This document shows positions 1 through 12,825 of a stretch of 64,000 nucleotides of DNA, piece by piece; within the stretch, counting starts at the first letter, position 1; every line of letters begins with the position of its first letter. The position numbers were made by a program, and so were the translations under genes. The stretch covers positions 30,141,495 to 30,205,494 of the forward strand of contig OW679203.1 in assembly GCA_940337035.1 (NCBI GenBank), given 5' to 3'. The notes below the pieces were generated by a model. It had not been told where the DNA came from and did no database searches. It was given only the letters and a program-made list of their open reading frames with translations. Source of the stretch: Agriotes lineatus. Its lineage: Eukaryota > Arthropoda > Insecta > Coleoptera > Elateridae.

Positions 1-3000
1 ACTTTGTTGAATGTCGCACTGCTGTAGTGCTATATAATAAATCACGTGAACTACGCTCAGTTTTGCTAATTACATAATGTAATTAAAACCTTTTTTGAAA
101 ATAAAAACCGGCCTGCGATCTAAGTCTAACAATTAGCGATATTTTAAGCCATCATACAACTTAATCGGACCAGTATCGTCGGAGGAGCTAGCGAACAAAG
201 ATACAAAGAGACCAACGATTTTATGTAGTGGATTCCAGGTGACACAAGTAAAGACTTGACTTTTCATTCCACAGCCTGCTGAGGAACAGTTTTTTTTGGA
301 TCTCTGATATTTGCTAGGTACGTTGAGATTTGTTGATGAGTGCGTTAACCTTACTTTTCAATTTTATTTTAATTTCAAATTAAAGATACGCTATGCTGAA
401 TGCTGAACGCGTCGTGTACACGTTGCAGGTTTGGTATTGTGTTCGCCTCAATTACTTTCGTGCCTCTTTTTTAGATATCATATACTCCATAATTTATTTC
501 GGTACGAGTAGCTGTTCTTTTGTTATTGGTTATTGTTATTGTTACTGCCGTTATTGAAAATAGATATCACGTTAATTGCGTAGAAATTATGCTTTTTCTC
601 TCTATAACAGGTTACAGCTTATCAAAGAGCCTATCTCTGATAAACACACTTTAGAGATACTTATCTTTCTTCAATTTCAGTTGCGACCACCAGATCTTCC
701 AGGTTATACTCGCGAGTTGTTGACTAATAGAGTTGGTGGCGCTCTTATCTGTTTTTATTAATTTAGCGTCAACCCACCACTTGCAATGGAGTAGTTCAGC
801 TGGCTCGCCGAATACTATTAATGACGGACTATTTTGGGTATTCACAGCTCGTCATTCGGCTTATATTAAAATGCAAGGTTACCATTAGTTTTATTTTTGT
901 ACTTCCTACTATTAAAGCGTTCAGTGCTCATAACCGTCGTAGCTATTCTAATGCTAACGTGTTGTTCTTTATTTTATTTATTATTGCGGTTACTTAGGCA
1001 TATGTTGCTTTTCCTCATCTTTTGTAGTTTTTCGTTACATTTAATATATCACAAAATCATCTATCAAGAAGTTGAAATTTGTTAAATAGTATGTTTCTTA
1101 TTCGTTTCTGTAGTCATTTATTTTTAGCTGACATCCTATAGGGGAGTTTTTAGTTGTGCAGAATATTTTTCTATCGTTATTTTTTTATTGTCGTTTTTCG
1201 TTATCTGCGTTCCCTCATTTACATTTTTCTTTTCTTTCTTGCACATACTGTCAAAGCTTCTCTCCGTAATGCTGTGTGCTCCTATCTATTTCTGTTTCTT
1301 TGTTGCAGCATTTAAAAAAAGTTATTTTTTTAAAAAGTAAGGTTGATGCTGAGTTAGCATTTATTGCAATTCTCAAAAACGATTAATAAATAATTTAACA
1401 ACCAGCAGAAAGCTCGATATTAAAAATGTCTATATCAAATAAACCGTCTTCTTATTAAAAAATACAAGTATGCATTTAAAACGAAATTAATAGGGTAAAC
1501 ACTTGCAACTTCGTTAATACCAATACAAACGCTTTTAAATAAAACCAGCAATTTGAGCTGTTTTTTTAAATAAACCATAAGTACAACTGACTCTCGCAAT
1601 ACAAGTTCTATAGAAAACAATGAAAACAAATAAACGGTGAAGGTGTTAATGTAACCCTGTAAACAATTAAACCCATGAGAGACTAGAAGATAGAATGATT
1701 TCTAAATTTTACTTATGCGAGTCGAAAGCTCGCATTGGTAATAAACTTTAAGACAACGAATAGATGATGTGGCAGCTATCCCGTTGGGGACCTTCTCGTA
1801 GCTTTACCAAGGCTTGACAGGCCTGCGGGTCAGTTTTCGTCAAAACCATTTATGGGCTTTGGATAAAAAACAGACTGCAGCTCCGTTGTTTAGTGACTCA
1901 ACTAGAACGTACCAAAATTTAGGATTGCATAGACAATAGCGGTTTTTTGTATATGATTATCCAGTAAAAGTATTCATTTTTCGATGAGGCATCTGGCGCG
2001 ACCGCTTCGGTTTTGTTTATAACCGTCATTTGTGTCAATGCAACAAATTTATAGCAAATCACAGCCAGGCACTTCAAATTAATTGGCATAGAAACTATGT
2101 CGGCTTAAGTCATAACATTCTAGAAAATTACGAAGTCTTTAGAAGTACCAGTGTACCAAAACAACAAAATGTTGTGTGTCAATTAAACTAGTTGGAGAAC
2201 CACTTTTTTTATTTTCAGAATTTAGGTGTGTGCTGTAGTATTAGTAAAAAAACAACGAAAGTTAAATACTTGGCACGAATTGTTAGCGAGCCTTGGTGGT
2301 TTTTGTGGATACCGTAGAAATAGGCACATCAAGCAGTTAGACGTCAACCGTAACTCAAATTCACCAGCACCGGCCATTTTCCAAAAGATGCAGATTCAAG
2401 GTTGAATAATGGGTTTCACATCTACCAGCAGTAACGTGCGTTTGAGCAGTGGCGTAGCACACGGTAGGCCAAACATGTCTTTTTTATAGCATTAAATTAT
2501 CTCTTGGAATTGTGAGTGTTTGTTACCAAAAATTGTCATGGGATTCTTTTAAGATGCAAAATTTTTAGCAGTTAGAAGTTAACCTATTTATCTTTTCTTG
2601 TACATCCTATAAACCCACGAAATAAATAGAAAATCATTGTTTGTAATTAGAAAATTCAAATTTTTTATTAAATTTGTCATTTATGAACCCTGATATACAG
2701 GGTTTCACTTATTGAGTGTCGTACTAGACTATCATAGAGTTGTAACATAAATAAGGCTGTGCTTGTGATATCTTGATTAACGAAGCTTTGCCCACCATTG
2801 CTTCTGGAGATTCAGAAATAGACAAGGGAAATATAGCCTCTATTTTATGCATAGCAGTAAGCTATCCAGTATTTATTTTGCGCAGTCACTATCAGCAGAT
2901 AAGAGTTTCGTTAATTATTGGGTGGTATAGTAAAAGTAAAGAAGAGATATTTACGGCAGTATATTAAATATGATTCAGGAATATAATGTGTAGGTCTAGG

Positions 3001-4680
3001 GTTTGTGGTATCGGTTCTACCTCTTGGAGACTGTATCTCACATATGTAAGAAGCACATACATATACTGTATGATTCATGTTCTTATTTGGTAATTTCGCC
3101 ACTCTAAAAATTAAAAATATTAAATATCTGGCGTTTCGAGAGACAATCTTTCCTCGTTATAAACGAATAACAATTAAAAATTAAAACTAAAAATTAACAA
3201 GAAACTTACATTTTTCTCTGGGACTGAAAAAGCAATTCATTGGAATTTGATCGTATCTCTTAAAAATGTCAACGCTACGTATGCTGCCCAAGCCAAAGTG
3301 ATTATTTTTTTTTATTTCGCATATCTGATTATCTCATATTCTTTTACTGATTGGTAGAAATGCTAATACATATACGTAGTTGAGGATTAGAAATGGCGTA
3401 CTGCACTGTTCTCGATTTTATTTACCACTTGAAAGCTGTTGCTTTACATGTTATTGGTGTTTTTTTATATAATCTGCATTATTTCCCCAAGTATTTCCTC
3501 TACTATTGCTGTCTCTTGACATCGCTTTTTTGTCATCGTGTGACGTCAAAGCCTACATAAATTAAATTTAAACATAATTAGTATGTTACAATTTGTATAA
3601 CGCCAACTCTTGTCGTAATGGACAAATGTATCTCCAATACGCAGAAAATTACAAAAAAAACGAAATCTCCGCGGTGCGTGCGTTCTCTTGCAAACCGTTA
3701 CGTCACCCCATCTAAATCACACCCAATAGATAATAGAAGGGTATAACAACAATATGCTTGGCCTGTGAAAAACACTTTGAGTCCAGCGCTCAAACAATTA
3801 GCCCTAAGCTCCAAAGAAAGGCTTACGCTCGGAAGCCTGCAAGCAGAGCAAACCTGAGTTCTCCAACTTCGAAGCCGCCCACAGTCCACCCACTCGTCAC
3901 CGCCAGTCTGGCTGCCCATCCAGCAGTTCTCAGTTGCGAGAACCTGTGTCTTGAACCTAGTCGTCACCTTGGTGGAAAGTATGTAATATTATATCACAAT
4001 TTGCCGACTTGACCTGAATTATGTTAAAACTAATGGACTAATATTAATAAACATGTAAAAATATTGATACGTTTAGTAATTTATTTGTGAATAGTTTGTA
4101 GATGAAACGGTGGTTCAAAATCCTGAAACTTCGAAAATGTTGCAAGCAGATGAATACTTTGCGGTGTTACTTCCGCAATTGGCAACATTTATGGAATCAG
4201 AACTTTTTCAGTTAATAAACCTATGGACTGTTCGAATCCTTTTTGCTGTAAAACCTTATTGTCAACGTAAGGGTAGCATTAAATCATACTTTGTGTCACT
4301 GTTATAAAATATGTGTTAAGCGATTTTTACTAGAAAATTTCGGCTGTCTACAAATGAGTCGTTATATTTGGTTCATTCGTTCAATTTCTGTAGTTTTTAA
4401 AACTGCATTGATGTTTAGCCAATATTGGTTGTCTATATGTTAGTGTATTGCTCTCTACACTTACATATAAATTAAAAACGTTTATATTCTTATATAATTG
4501 AATGCTACGGACGGACAACACTAAAAATAGCGATTTATCAACTTTTTTCGGGAAAGCTTGATGGACTTACGTAATATTCCTATCTGACGAATCTTGTTTC
4601 GTATAAAATTGTTATAGTACATGTTTCGAAATCGTACTGTGTAACAGTATATTGTGTTATTAGGAGCAAAAGTTATATTT
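1..4680. other. AT-rich non-coding DNA, no gene recognised
   Basis: All reading frames are short and none shows a known domain. A small GC-richer patch at about 3660-3990 has overlapping open frames on both strands, with a composition-driven look and no recognisable motif. At 2447 the sequence CAGTGGCGTAGC resembles the terminal inverted repeats of the two hAT elements further right, but no matching partner end was found nearby. The stretch could be intergenic or part of a long intron. Confidence 0.5.
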
Positions 4681-4689
4681 TATGGCGTG

Positions 4690-4870
4690 GCTGGACGGTT
4701 TATCTGCCGAACTTGCAAGGCAGATAAGTCTAGACGAGCCACATAAAGATACTTTTACTCCGAATAACATATAGCATTTTTTCTTCTCGTCAGCGGCAGA
4801 TAAAGTTGTCAGCGGCAGATAACAACTTTATCCACCGCTCGTCAGCGGCAGATAATATTATTTGCCGCAT
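4690..4870. repeat. Cluster of GGCAGATAA motifs in both orientations
   Basis: GGCAGATAA or its reverse complement TTATCTGCC occurs at about 4698, 4720, 4795, 4813 and 4847. Three of these sit in a longer GTCAGCGGCAGATAA unit. Adjacent copies are partly inverted, for example AGATAAAGTTGT facing ACAACTTTATC, so the block can also fold. AGATAA matches the WGATAR consensus of GATA factors. The cluster may be a regulatory block or a remnant of a small repeat; the sequence does not decide. Confidence 0.45.
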
Positions 4871-5380
4871 AGCAATAAAGTGACAGTTTAGCATCATCAA
4901 TCCAGCAGTATAATGCCATATTTTACTGCCGTTTGAAGAAAAATGTATTTATCTACGACCACTACTAAAAGTAGGCCTTTTAGCGCTAGCTTGTTTCACT
5001 AAAAGTGACGTTTTATAGTTTACCGTGGTTAAAAAAATCAGCTGTTTACTTTTAGCTTTAGTGCTAAAAGTGAAGTGAGGTTATAAAACTACAATTTCGA
5101 ACTGTAAGTGAAGTTATAAAGTTATTCTAGTTGCTTCTTGCGTTACAGGTAGTGTGTTTTTGAAATAATTAAAGCTTTATGTCATGAATACACTCAGATG
5201 TGGAGTATTAATAATTACATTACGTACCTGACCTTGACAGCACTGGCTTCGCAAACATTCGCCCGCGCATGGGCTACTATTTATTATGACATAAATTAGA
5301 AGTGTAGTAGATGCAAACATTTGTTAAATCGATATTTATAGATTAATAACGGTAAAATTAAGGTCTTAGATAAAATATTG
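4871..5380. other. Non-coding, short related repeats only
   Basis: The pieces CTAAAAGTGA and GAGGTTATAAAACT recur between about 4980 and 5115 and resemble parts of the hairpin arm that follows. No gene was recognised. Confidence 0.4.
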
Positions 5381-5500
5381 TATGCAACGCGTGCTAAAAG
5401 TCGTTTATGCACGAGACATGTTATAAAACTCAGCCTTCGGCTTCGTTTCATAATTTTCGTGTCTCGTGCATAAACGTCGACTTTTAGCACTTGTTGCATA
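5381..5500. repeat. Hairpin element, about 40-bp arms
   Basis: The left arm at 5381-5420 begins TATGCAACGCGTGCTAAAAG. The right arm at 5458-5500 is its near-complete reverse complement and ends CTTTTAGCACTTGTTGCATA. The centre CAGCCTTCGGCT is itself partly self-complementary. The whole block could fold into one long stem, as expected of a foldback MITE. No target-site duplication was identified. Confidence 0.7.
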
Positions 5501-5628
5501 AATAGCTATTACAGGACTATTACCAAGCACAATACTGCGATGAAGCAAGCAAGTAATTTGTGTAAATTATAATGATGATCCAGCCAGTTATATTGGCATA
5601 ATGCAAACTAACCCATAGTAATTTATAT

Positions 5629-5954
5629 AGTATGATGAAAAATTAATCTCATCTAATATGACTGAGGAAGTGCAAACCAACGCCTTTAAAATTAGCTTAC
5701 ATACTTATATTTAATTCAAACTGTCAAATTGTATTATTAAATATTCTTTTTATCTATCTTATTACAATATTATATTGAAATAAATAAATTTGCACGTAAA
5801 AGTAATGTAATTGTCCAACAAATAAGCTTACGCCGGTCAAATAGACACTTCATCTTAAATCTAACCTTAAAATAAAATATATTGAAGCCAGTTTTAAAGG
5901 CAGCAATTTGTTCTTTCATAGCCATACTAGATGAGATTAATTTTTGATCATACT
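5629..5954. repeat. 27-bp inverted repeat pair, MITE candidate
   Basis: The 27 bases at 5629-5655 (starting AGTATGATGAAAAATTAATC) and at 5928-5954 are reverse complements with one mismatch. They enclose 272 bp of AT-rich DNA. The arrangement fits a small DNA transposon derivative. The enclosed sequence shows no coding potential, and a target-site duplication is not obvious. Confidence 0.5.
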
Positions 5955-6130
5955 TTATTTGTTTTACAGTAGTATAACTCAAGTTTACATACTAATTGAT
6001 TTTCATATAATGTAGATGTAATAATAGTTTATCTAAATTAGATTTCAGGTTATAGTTGATAGTTTAAACTGCTAATATCCTTCCCACTAATATATTTCTT
6101 CGGTTTCTTTTAAATAGTAAAAATATTAAT

Positions 6131-6156
6131 AGACATTTCTCTTTTCAGGTAAGTCC
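6131..6156 (+). promoter_or_regulatory. Possible recursive splice site
   Basis: A pyrimidine-rich tract ending CTTTTCAG is followed directly by GTAAGT, so a strong 3' splice site abuts a strong 5' splice site with no exon between. This is the layout of ratchet points known from long Drosophila introns. If real, it would place this part of the window in a long plus-strand intron. One match to a short motif can arise by chance. A weaker ATTTAG|GTAAGT follows about 50 bp downstream. Confidence 0.35.
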
Positions 6157-8748
6157 CTTTCTGGTTTACTTCACTGATGAATAAAATATCTAAAATATTT
6201 AGGTAAGTCTAAACGCAGATGTTTCTTGTATGTACGTATCCTTCATCCTCATCAAACCCAGGAAAGATAATTTTGAAATTACTTCAGAGAGTACCTGTCA
6301 GTAAAATTATTCTGCACAAGTTTTCACGTGAAAATCTAAAAACACATTACCCAGACTTCCGTCAGGTGGCATTAATGTAAAACCTACTTCGCGTTTGTAA
6401 TTTCATACATTTTTATCCCTTTTGTCAGCGAAAAGCAGGTAAACCAGACGGATCGCTGCGAAAATTAGAACCCTTGCTTAGAACGGGAATTATTTATCAT
6501 CTGTCGCAGCAACAATGGTGGAAACATTTTAATTAATTAATTAATTCACAATACGCTGCTTTCTAGATAACCTCTGAAAGCCCTATCGATTTCACGTCAG
6601 AACTGATGTATACTTATAATGGAGTTTGCAAGGGCTTCGTTGTCGCGGGAGCAACATCAACATGAAATACATTCAAAGATGAAAACCTTGCCACCATTTG
6701 AAATTAAAAGAGTAGTAATGGTACATTTAAGACTACAGTCTGCAACACGCAAATATTTCTAGTTTTGATTGATCAATAACGGAAAAAAATACTAATAATT
6801 GCAGTAGTTTCAGCTGTAATCCATATTCAGATATATTTTTCTCAAAAACTCGTACAAACTCCCTGAAGTACTGTTTGTGTATATACCATACGTAATGCTC
6901 CACAAGATTCCATGATTAGACCAACATTATCTTTTAAATTAAGTTGATAATTGGTGAAATCTTTCTTCTTCCAATTGGAAAACTAGGGAATGTTTAAGTA
7001 CAAATTTAAGTAAAATTCGACATTAGGTACGTACATAACATATCCAACACATCTAGGCAGTTGCAGAAATATCGCTATAAATTCTGAAATATGCAAACCT
7101 TATCCGTCTATATAAAAACAATTTTTTGTCTACAATCCATGAAAAAGATATCTTAAAGCAGAACAAACGTCGTTCTCGGATTTGCCTAAACAGACATCCG
7201 AATATGATCCTAAACAAATATTTGGAGAAAGCTCAGGGCTTAGACTACAAGCTATCGATTTGGTGCAACAGTCTTGTAGAGCTTTCCTGCAAATTGGTTC
7301 CGGATCCAGCGAGTTGTTTATAAACAAACACAACTGCATAATGGCCGTCCGGAATTTTATGGAAAGTATATCCAGCCCGGACAGTAAATCCTTCGCGAAA
7401 GGCGGCAACAAAAAATGACTCCGGAATAATAATTTCTCAAATTTTACCTAAACCTGGTTTAGCAGGCTATTAATTCTCCAACGAAGCACTCACTGCGTGG
7501 AGCTGCAGTCGACCTCCTGCTGCCATTATTGCACAAATTACTTTTTGAAAATGGAAATACTAAGAGTATTGCTGTTTGATTTGACATATAAAAACAGTCA
7601 ACAACCATAAACATACATCACAGTAATTATCTTATCAAATTGTCAAATGTACAAGAACAGGTACAACTAAAATTCTACCCTACATAAATTTCGGAAATAA
7701 AGGTTAATATTATTACCTAGTGCTACACGCATACACATCAGTATAGTACTTAACATGAGAAGTCGAACTTATCTTGTAATGAAACGAAACGATTTTTTTT
7801 TAATCTATTTCTCTCAGTTGTACTATGCCAGACAAAAAAACTGGAACAGTTAGTATAGTCTGTTGTGAATTAATTCAATATGTACAGTTGCTAGGTATTT
7901 TTAACTTAATTGTCAACCTGTTTAAATGTTGCTATGAATCAAAACTGTTATAATAAAATAATTGCTTAAAGCTTCGCTTAAGCTAATCACATTATAGGTA
8001 CTAAAATCTCCATCAATAGTTGTCCCAGTTTTTTTTATCTTAATAGTGCATGACCTTGCGTAGCTCAGAAACCAGGATTCGACTTTGCTTAAGTTGGTTT
8101 ATCAATAGCAATTATTCGTCGCAGACTAGTAATATTAACAATTACTTCATAAACAATATATTTACTAAAGAATATGCAATTAAAAATGTTATTCCAATAA
8201 TTTTCTTCCACTGAGTCAAAAGGCGCCTGGCCGGCAGGCAACCCAGTCAACAGAGATGCGTTGCCAAGAGGCTGCAACTGGGGTTTGTGTTCGTGCCACT
8301 TAAGTCCGTAAGACCTTCACGCTGTCACCAGACTTCTGTAAACAAGCAATGTTGTTGTGTATAAAACGTTAAGAACTTCGATGTTCTTGTGCTTTGAAAA
8401 CCTATTCTATGTGTAAGCTTTCTTTAACGGCGGTTTCAGATTTGCATTCTGGAAATCTCAAAGTGCATTCGCCGATCTTACGGCGATCTGGTAGTTGCGC
8501 CAACTGCCAATGTTAACCTGGGACCCCGGGAGGCTATACGTGTATGGTCATTTACCATAGAGACTGGTGATTGGTCTGCGTGGAGATCCCTTCGCCACGT
8601 AAAGTAAGCTTTACAAGAACCTTCCAAGCTTTTTCTCGGGAAATAATTGAAAGTTTGCCGGTTACGTCGTGTTTCACGATGATAACGCTTAGTGCAGCTA
8701 GACCTTTGACTAAAGCAGGTTTTGCCAAAACAAGCAAGAGATGGTTTT
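6157..8748. other. Non-coding DNA, no gene recognised
   Basis: An AATT tandem run is present at about 6526-6546. Between 7126 and 7418 open frames overlap on both strands, but they match no family I know and lack supporting splice or codon signals. The rest is AT-rich and featureless. Confidence 0.4.
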
Positions 8749-9840
8749 CAGGGAATACCGGTCACCTGAAAATCAATCATGCACATCATGTCGTTTCAGA
8801 GGCACTTTCAGTGAATTTTAGTCGTCTGAAAATAAAGTGCGTACAGCATTAAAAGCAATAACAGATTTGGGCAGAAGGTTGTAGGTTATCGGGGAAGCTC
8901 TGCTTCTCTGGGTGAAGCTAGACTTAAAACTCTTTGCTTGCTGCGCCAGATGAGGATAAGCACATGGTGCTCCAGATTTCTACCTGACCTGGGTTGCTTC
9001 GCAGGATGAAACTAGACTCGAAAGTGACAAACGAGCCGGGTAGTGTCCCTTGTTACCGTTTAAGGCTCCCTTCCCTTGAATAATTTTTTGGAAAAATGAA
9101 GGTGAAGATGTGGATACGTATGCACGTGCGCATCTTTAGGCTTTGATGAATTACCAACTGCCTACGCGGGGAATGACAAATGTCTACTGCAGAGAAGATG
9201 TCTATATTCAAATTTTTATAACATTATTTAATTCTACAAATTTAATTTGCATGGGCGCAAACGTTACAACCTGGCCTTTATTTTTCTTGAAAAAAAAATG
9301 TGCTTATGTCTCCAAAAGTACATACTACATCCCGCTGTTTCTAAAAATCAAGCGCGCAAAGCATGGGGTAGTATTAAGGATATTTTCAGGGAATGCTCGT
9401 TACCTGAGATTCAAGAGCGCACAGCATGGGGTAGTTTCAGGAAATACCGGTCACCTGAAAATCAAGTGCGCACCGCGTTGGTAGCAATAAGACATCTTGG
9501 TCTGGGCTTGGTGGTTACCGGGAAGTTCCGATGTTCTGGGCGAATCTGGACTTAAAACTTCCGTTTCCGGCAGCAAATTGCTTCGAGCTCGTTATGCTAC
9601 AGGTTGTCACCTGAGCTGGGTTACTTCGCCAAGTCAAACACGATTCAAAAGTGACTTAGACGAGCCGGGTGTAGTTCTTTTATTTTCTTTCGAAGCTCTC
9701 TTTCCTGGATCATCTTCAGGGCCAGCGCAGCGGGTAATGGACGCCTGCACGCGCATTGGTGGAAGGGGGGCTTTAATAAATTACCAACTGCCCGGAAGGC
9801 AAAATATAAAAGTTTATTGCGGTGAAGATAGTGACCCGTA
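8749..9840. repeat. Diverged tandem duplication with internal short repeats
   Basis: A block at about 8749-9210 recurs at about 9438-9840. Landmarks shared in the same order are AATACCGGTCACCTGAAAATC, a TGACCTGGGTT / TGAGCTGGGTT segment, ACGAGCCGGGT and AATTACCAACTGCC. The offset drifts from about 690 to 629 bp, so indels separate the copies. Between them (9340-9480), shorter units built on CAGGGAATGCTCGTTACCTGA and GCATGGGGTAGT recur about every 55-65 bp. Open frames here are not conserved between the copies, which argues against coding. Confidence 0.6.
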
Positions 9841-12700
9841 AATGTTTACATTTGCATGTGGGCAAACGTCATGACCTAAATTCTATTTTCCTTGAAAGTA
9901 GGAGTTCTTGTTTCCCTAAAAGCACATACTGCATTTTGATTTACCAGAATTAAATAAAAACGAAATCTAATATGATTATATTAAACACACCAAGATACAT
10001 GTTTCACGTCAGTCACTGCTGTGAAAACTGTAACCCCCAGAAAAGTATCCATAAAGATTCTACATAACGCGTGACGTCACGTGCAGTACCTAGTAAGGAA
10101 AGCACTATTGACAGCTTCACGACAACTTAACCAACGCCTGCGAATAGCGATTTACACATCACAACCGAGATTGCGCTCAAAAATTAGGCCCGTTAAGCCG
10201 TCGGTTATTAAAATATGTAAAACAGCATTTTTGTTATTGCATTCCAAATGGACATACAATATTATTACACAATAACGTTGATGCACTTTATTTGAACGTT
10301 GTAAAAATTGACAGTATGAGACGGAAAGCGATGGAACTGACGTTCAGGCTGGAACAAAAGTTTCGGATCAACGACGGCTTGACCATAACAGTCGATTAAG
10401 ATTTTGTGCAGTCTCCTGACGCGACTGCACCACTACAAGAACGAAGTCGAGATGAAACCATAACAGAATTCAATGAAATATTTGTGAAATTAGATTCAAA
10501 GTCAAAATTGTAATTCTACGATACACAAATCGAACGTGAACAGAACTTCATGAAATAGCAAGCCGTGAAGCTTAATTGCTTATACGGTGAAAAGCCATAG
10601 GTTACCATTAGAGCTTCTAATCGGCAAAGAATATCGCGCTCAAACAAAAATCTGCGAATAACACCCTGACTTGACGCCAATGAACGCTTCCGGCCTGCGT
10701 CCCTCGGTAATCATTCATGACAAGGAATTCAACGCTGGCATGAAACCAGTAGTGGAGGCATTTGTATTTTAAAGCGATATAATAATTCTTAGCTTAAGAT
10801 TGACAAGAGGAGATAATTAATAAAGCTGATAATGTAGCATGGCCGCATCGACCAATTGACAACTGTAGAGAATATTCTACAGCCCGAATTGATAGAAGGT
10901 ACTGACATCCGTGTGCGATGAGAGCGATATTTAATGCAAATAGATTAGAAAAATTAGTTAATAGAGTAATAGCACCGCATTAACAAATGCAACGAAAGCT
11001 CTAGATATAAAATTCGTGAAAAGGAATAAAAAGTAAGACGAAATGAATGCTACAATATAAAAATAAGATGATTGCAAATACTACTGCGTTGTAAAATGTA
11101 GAAAAAATACTTAAAAAAACCTAAAATACAGTACGGTACTGTGATCACAAGTTAATAAGTGTACAAGGTGTCTAAATAATAAAAGAGTATCCAAAATAGA
11201 GTTACGGGTTATCAAGATGAGACAAAGATGGTGTTCAGAAATAATGAATAAAATATTTCGACCTTATTGTCCTTCACGTCTATCCATTAATCTCTATTTC
11301 CGATCCATTGCCATTTCGCTTAGTAAATACGTTCTGGTGTGATCTTTATTTTCTCATTAGACACATGTGACAGTGCCAGAGAACAGAGAAAAATTGAACA
11401 GATAAATATTTAAATGTGTATGACTATGGCTAATAAAATAAGAGTCAGCGACTGGATAGCATATAAAATAACTGCAACAGTCAAACAGCAATTTTCAGCA
11501 TCAAGAAACGTCATCCAAATGAGTCATCATGTTACAGCAACTATTTCTAAAATATAACTCAATCGATGTGGAGATACTCATTGTGAAGATTTTTTTATAC
11601 AACATATATACTTTCTAAAGGTTTTTCGTAAATGTTTGAGCGCTTTACTTCAAATGTTTAGTATTCAGAATGCGCTATTTCCGAATTTTTAATTACATCT
11701 TTGACTTCTTATTCAAAATATCCTGTAGGATTTTGTACATGATGTAGCCTATAATAAGGATTTAAGTTCTGTTTTCATTTAGTCGTTAATTTTGTCTCAT
11801 CCTGCTTGTTTGATGTCTCGGTATAAGCCTGTTGCTTATTAATAATTCTTATTGATTAAAAAAGAGGAACGCCGATTACGCTACTTGTAAATGATTTTTC
11901 TCTCAAAAACGGCTGGCTTGACAAATATACGTTTTTAAATGAATTTCAAACTCAATGCAAGTCACAATCACGCGAAGTTTAACTTACTGTAGTTGTATTA
12001 TTATATAAAAAATGTGGAAACAAAACTTTATCAAAAATTTAAGTTAGCTCTCGACCTGTAGTGCCTCTTTGAACACTCAGCTTTAACTTGAAGGTCATCA
12101 AATTTTCAAACTTAGTTACTAATATATTATTCATATTGCTATGCACCTTACTGTGCTGTTTAGTTTACTTAATTTTACTAGCGCGGGTAGATCATCGATT
12201 ATTTAAGCCTGCATGATATTATTTTTGCATTTAAATACATTTTGGTTTAGATAAGTTTATGTAAGATATATACCCTTTTAAATAAATTTTCTATTTAAGT
12301 TCATTTCTCTTTTGCTAGCTCTAGGAAAACAACTACTCTCAAATCAGGTTAGGTTCATGCATTATCAAATTATTACTTGTGATAGTTGCTTGGTACAATG
12401 AAAATTACTTAAAGATATTATAACAGTTCTACAACTGTCAATGTCAAATATTTATGAAAATGAAATGTCAGTCAAATGATATTTGATATACATCTTGTTA
12501 TTTCAAATGTCGACTAAGGTAGGTAGTTCCTTCAAATATGTAATTCACTCACTATTAAACACTTGTTTTCTTTAGATCTTTTAATATATACCTTTTAAGC
12601 ACTCTACTCAGCATCTCAACCGAATCAACCTAAACAGTTCACCTTCTGATACTCTTCCGTTGTTGATCGCTTCCCATATAGTTCCAATGTAAACACCATC
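9841..12700. other. Non-coding DNA, no gene recognised
   Basis: AT-rich sequence with many stops in every frame. A somewhat GC-richer zone at 10020-10760 may be an old mobile-element remnant, but I could not read a known protein motif in any frame. Confidence 0.4.
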
Positions 12701-12706
12701 ATTGCA

Positions 12707-12825
12707 AGCTCCCAGTCTACAGGAATCATCTTACTGATAACAGCCACCAAGCTAGCAGCAATTCAAACTTCCTTCAAGTCCAATGTAAGCTCCCAGTCTA
12801 TAGGAATTACCTTACTTCTAACAGC
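12707..12825. repeat. Pair of diverged 40-bp direct repeats
   Basis: AAGCTCCCAGTCTACAGGAA at about 12708 and AAGCTCCCAGTCTATAGGAA at about 12786 begin two 40-bp stretches that continue to agree through TTACT and TAACAGC. They are about 77 bp apart. No function is evident. Confidence 0.5.

Noticed and set aside
2447..2460. Third hAT element starting at CAGTGGCGTAGC
   Set aside because: No partner inverted repeat or 8-bp duplication found nearby; one 12-bp match is weak.
3698..4012. Overlapping open frames on both strands (about 85-89 codons) as possible genes
   Set aside because: No domain, no splice context and a local GC-rich patch that opens frames by chance on both strands.
7126..7418. 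Three overlapping open frames as a small gene
   Set aside because: No family resemblance and no consistent frame preference.
8040..8080. tRNA-like phrase near 8055
   Set aside because: Box-A and box-B-like words are weak and no cloverleaf could be drawn.
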